This document shows, piece after piece, positions 49,282 through 51,242 of a stretch of 51,242 bases of DNA. The DNA comes from Pseudomonas fluorescens (GTDB taxonomy: Bacteria; Pseudomonadota; Gammaproteobacteria; Pseudomonadales; Pseudomonadaceae): positions 1 to 51,242 of the forward strand of contig NZ_KZ478024.1 in assembly GCF_002837185.1 (NCBI RefSeq), given 5' to 3'. The position numbers were made by a program, and so were the translations under genes. The notes beneath the pieces were generated by a model. The model was not told where the DNA came from, did not search any database, and was given only the letters and a program-made list of their open reading frames with translations. Every line of letters begins with the position of its first letter. Positions within the stretch are counted from its first letter, which is position 1.

Positions 49282-49752
49282 TTGGCAGTCAGTAATCTGG
49301 ATATGCACGCGTTATTCGTGCTGGGTGATTTACGCGCAAAGTTGGTCAAGCAGTTTCAATCTCGTTTTGTCTACGTTACAGAACAGACCCCGGAAGGTAT
49401 CTACATCGCCGAGATCGATACCGAAGCGGCGTTGGTCGTGGACGACAAGCCACGCCTGGAACTCAAGGTAGGCGATCATTTTCGCGCGGCGGTATTGCCC
49501 AGCCGTGAAGGTGGCAAGTTTGAACTGAAGTTTCGCGATATCAAGTTGACCGTGTATGGCTTGGGCGACTACGCCTTTGTGTCTTCGGCCGAAGGCGAAG
49601 GCATTGTGTTCAAGGAAGGCCACAGCGTCATGCTGGTATTTGCCGCCAAGGAACAACTGCAGGAAGGCCTGACCAAAACCCTCAAGGCCGTCACCGGCAA
49701 GGCCGCCAAGTGGCGCAAGGGCGAACTGGTAACGTTCAAGGCCAGTGAATAA
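49282..49752 (+). CDS. Conserved hypothetical protein, 156 residues
   Basis: Not assigned to a family. TTG at 49282 (LAVSNLDMHALFVLGDLRAKL) is the chosen start because GGGGG precedes it with normal spacing; the ATG at 49303 has no SD. The product is soluble: a helix at the start, then many beta strands (SRFVYVTEQTPEGIYIAEIDTEAALVVDD, LELKVGDHFRAAVLPS, FELKFRDIKLTVYGLGDYAFVSS). A basic end follows (LTKTLKAVTGKAAKWRKGE). The beta-rich region might be a small barrel. A longer frame from 49117 has a Cys-rich extension crossing a terminator-like stem and is doubtful. Confidence 0.68.
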   Translation: MAVSNLDMHALFVLGDLRAKLVKQFQSRFVYVTEQTPEGIYIAEIDTEAALVVDDKPRLELKVGDHFRAAVLPSREGGKFELKFRDIKLTVYGLGDYAFVSSAEGEGIVFKEGHSVMLVFAAKEQLQEGLTKTLKAVTGKAAKWRKGELVTFKASE

Positions 49753-49797
49753 GCGCAAATACGGCGAACTTCCTTTATCTCCCGGAACCTCTACTAC

Positions 49798-49815
49798 AGT
49801 TGAGTTGACTTAACT
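49798..49815. promoter_or_regulatory. Imperfect palindrome upstream of the betaine-binding gene
   Basis: AGTTGAGTTGACTTAACT is an inverted repeat with one mismatch per arm, and includes TTGACT, a possible -35 box. It lies 70 bases before the start of the binding-protein gene and may be an operator. Confidence 0.35.
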
Positions 49816-49884
49816 ACTAGAGAGGCTTCGCGCATAGCAGCAAAGCCGTCCGCTGATGGCTGCGATATTGCGAGGTGCGAAGGG

Positions 49885-50901
49885 ATGAAAGGATTGAGAA
49901 CGCTGTTGGCTGCATCGCTGACGAGCCTGGGCCTGTCCATGGCGTCAGTGCCGGCATCGGCCGCCCAGGCGCCGGTGCACTTTGCCGACCTGAACTGGGA
50001 AAGCGGCAGCCTGATCACCGAGGTACTGCGGTTCATTGTCGAGAAGGGCTACGGCTTGCCCACCGACACCTTGCCCGGTACCACGATCACCCTGGAAACC
50101 GCCCTGGCCAAGAACGACATTCAGGTGATCGGTGAAGAGTGGGCGGGCCGCAGTCCGGTCTGGGTCAAGGCCGAGGCTGAAGGCAAGGTGGTAGGCCTGG
50201 GCGATACGGTCAAGGGTGCCACCGAGGGCTGGTGGGTGCCGGAGTACGTGGTCAAGGGTGATCCGGCCAAGGGTATCAAGCCGCTGGCCCCTGACTTGAA
50301 AAGCGTGCAAGACCTGGCGCGCTACAAGGATGTGTTCAAAGACCCGGAATCACCGGACAAGGGGCGTTTTCTCAATAGCCCCATCGGCTGGACCTCGGAA
50401 GTGGTCAACAGGCAAAAGCTCAAGGCCTACGGCCTGGACGACAGCTACGTGAACTTTCGCAGCGGCTCGGGGGCCGCACTGGATGCCGAGATTGCCTCTT
50501 CAATACGCCGGGGCAAGCCGGTGCTGTTCTATTACTGGTCACCGACGCCATTAATGGGCCGCTATCAGCTGATTCAATTGCAAGAGCCGCCGTTCGACGC
50601 GCAGGCCTGGAAGACGCTGACGGATGCGGACAATCCTGATCCCAAGCCGACGCGGTCGCTGGCGTCGAAGTTGAGCATCGGGGTGTCCACGCCGTTCCAG
50701 AAAGAGCATCCGCAGATTACGCAGTTTTTCGAGAAGGTTGAGTTTCCTATCGAGCCGCTTAACCAGGCGCTGGCGAAAATGAGTGAGAACCATACGCCGC
50801 CTCGGGACGTGGCCCAGGCGTTTCTCAAGGCTCATCCCGAGGTGTGGAAGGCGTGGTTGACGGAGGATGTGGCACTCAAGGTTGAGTCGGCCCTGAAGTG
50901 A
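49885..50901 (+). CDS. Glycine betaine/proline-type ABC transporter substrate-binding protein
   Basis: A 338-residue periplasmic protein of the OpuAC/ProX family that captures quaternary amines (betaine, choline or carnitine) for uptake. The signal peptide is about 1-27 (ending ASA). The binding domain starts VHFADLNWESGSLITEVLRFIVEKGYG, with ETALAKNDIQVIGEEWAGRSPVW near 73-95, TEGWWVPEYVV near 112 (Trp pair) and GKPVLFYYWSPTPLMGRYQL near 215-234. Aromatic residues at these spots usually form the cation-pi cage. GAGGTG lies upstream of the ATG. No permease or ATPase gene adjoins it in the window, so it serves a transporter encoded elsewhere. Exact ligand uncertain. Confidence 0.92.
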   Translation: MKGLRTLLAASLTSLGLSMASVPASAAQAPVHFADLNWESGSLITEVLRFIVEKGYGLPTDTLPGTTITLETALAKNDIQVIGEEWAGRSPVWVKAEAEGKVVGLGDTVKGATEGWWVPEYVVKGDPAKGIKPLAPDLKSVQDLARYKDVFKDPESPDKGRFLNSPIGWTSEVVNRQKLKAYGLDDSYVNFRSGSGAALDAEIASSIRRGKPVLFYYWSPTPLMGRYQLIQLQEPPFDAQAWKTLTDADNPDPKPTRSLASKLSIGVSTPFQKEHPQITQFFEKVEFPIEPLNQALAKMSENHTPPRDVAQAFLKAHPEVWKAWLTEDVALKVESALK

Positions 50902-50930
50902 TCGACAGTGTCGCTGCCTGATGGAACTCA

Positions 50931-50957
50931 AAATGTGGGAGGGGGCTTGTCCCGTGA
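50931..50957 (+). repeat. Single REP, first of a direct pair
   Basis: AAATGTGGGAGGGGGCTTGT then CCCGTGAC. It has a left arm only and no inverted partner. It lies 30 bases after the betaine-binding gene. Confidence 0.8.
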
Positions 50958-51000
50958 CGGCCGGACAGCCTGTAGCTATCTGACTGATGCTCCACAATCC

Positions 51001-51042
51001 AAATGTGGGAGGGGGCTTGCCCCCGATGGCGGCCTTCGGGCC
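51001..51042 (+). repeat. Single REP, second of a direct pair
   Basis: AAATGTGGGAGGGGGCTTGC then CCCCGATGGC, followed by a GGCC-TTCG-GGCC hairpin (51031-51042). It has the same orientation as the copy at 50931, starting 70 bases later, and is not the usual inverted pair. Confidence 0.8.
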
Positions 51043-51084
51043 GACCAGGATGCTGGATCAGACCGAGTACATATCCGTTTCTGC

Positions 51085-51242
51085 GGTCACGGCCACCATG
51101 GGTTCCGCTTTTACAGCGGGTCACTTTTGGAAAAGAGCCCCAAAAGTAACCAAAAAGGCTCTTGCCCCACCACTCGGCACCTCGCCTAGGCTCGGTGTGC
51201 CCGAACACAGGCTTGAATCCGTGGGCCGCCGCAATGGGCCAT
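51085..51242. repeat. Interspersed repeat, left-hand half
   Basis: Non-coding sequence of a Pseudomonas intergenic repeat: GGGTTCCGCTTTTACAGCGG hairpin, an inverted pair around CACTTTTGG / CCAAAAGTAACC, then CGCCTAGGC. It ends in a segment (51199-51242) complementary to window bases 1-64. The window stops in the middle of the element. No gene is seen after 50901. Confidence 0.6.

Overview
The window reads as chromosomal DNA of a Pseudomonas of the fluorescens group. It is GC-rich, genes are tightly packed with Shine-Dalgarno (SD) sites, and the gaps carry repeated REP doublets (REPINs) built on the GTGGGAGGGGGCTTGCCCCC core. The gene set also fits: a 1622-residue NAD-glutamate dehydrogenase, a DUF6124 small protein, a Bat operon and an inositol cluster. 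I saw no tRNA, rRNA, CRISPR array, prophage or insertion sequence. Both window ends lie in complementary halves of one interspersed repeat, so this may be a whole contig broken at repeats.

Layout. 1-940: repeat fragment, two REPINs and a DUF6124 gene (minus) with an apparently structured leader. 941-7783 (minus): six-gene moxR-DUF58-DUF4381-batA-batB/C-batD operon with 4-8 bp overlaps. 7915-10248: a secreted subtilase-like protein and an unknown gene. 10744-15612: gdhB with a clear terminator. 15683-19606 (minus): a Sel1-like protein, two FCD-type GntR regulators and a dicarboxylate symporter with a likely operator pair. 19837-27718: mostly single housekeeping or unknown genes, namely tag, a DUF1624 membrane protein, DUF924, yfcF, small unknowns, a creatininase-like amidohydrolase and two divergent L,D-transpeptidases of different families. 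27842-29894: a two-component system. 30274-31269: a membrane protein followed by a 24-residue membrane peptide.

31399-45310 is the myo-inositol locus. An RpiR-type regulator is divergent from iolC (fused to a DUF2090 domain)-iolE-iolB-iolI-iolD-iolG. Then come a second Gfo/Idh/MocA oxidoreductase, a 58-codon ORF and an ABC importer (binding protein, double ATPase, permease). GGAA-N6-TTCC palindromes, the type reported for RpiR-family IolR, lie before iolC and before the transporter. Each has a second weaker copy 28-29 bp away. The importer brings inositol in, IolG/E/D/B/C degrade it, and IolI isomerises inososes. No iolA is present in the window.

45734-50901: a DksA-like protein lacking two zinc cysteines, a chemoreceptor with a C-terminal sensor-like region, four small conserved unknowns and a glycine-betaine binding protein.

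The best candidates for something undescribed are the DUF6124 leader (branched fold with a UUCG tetraloop and an anti-SD loop matching its own gene), the paired inositol operators, and the two very small ORFs.
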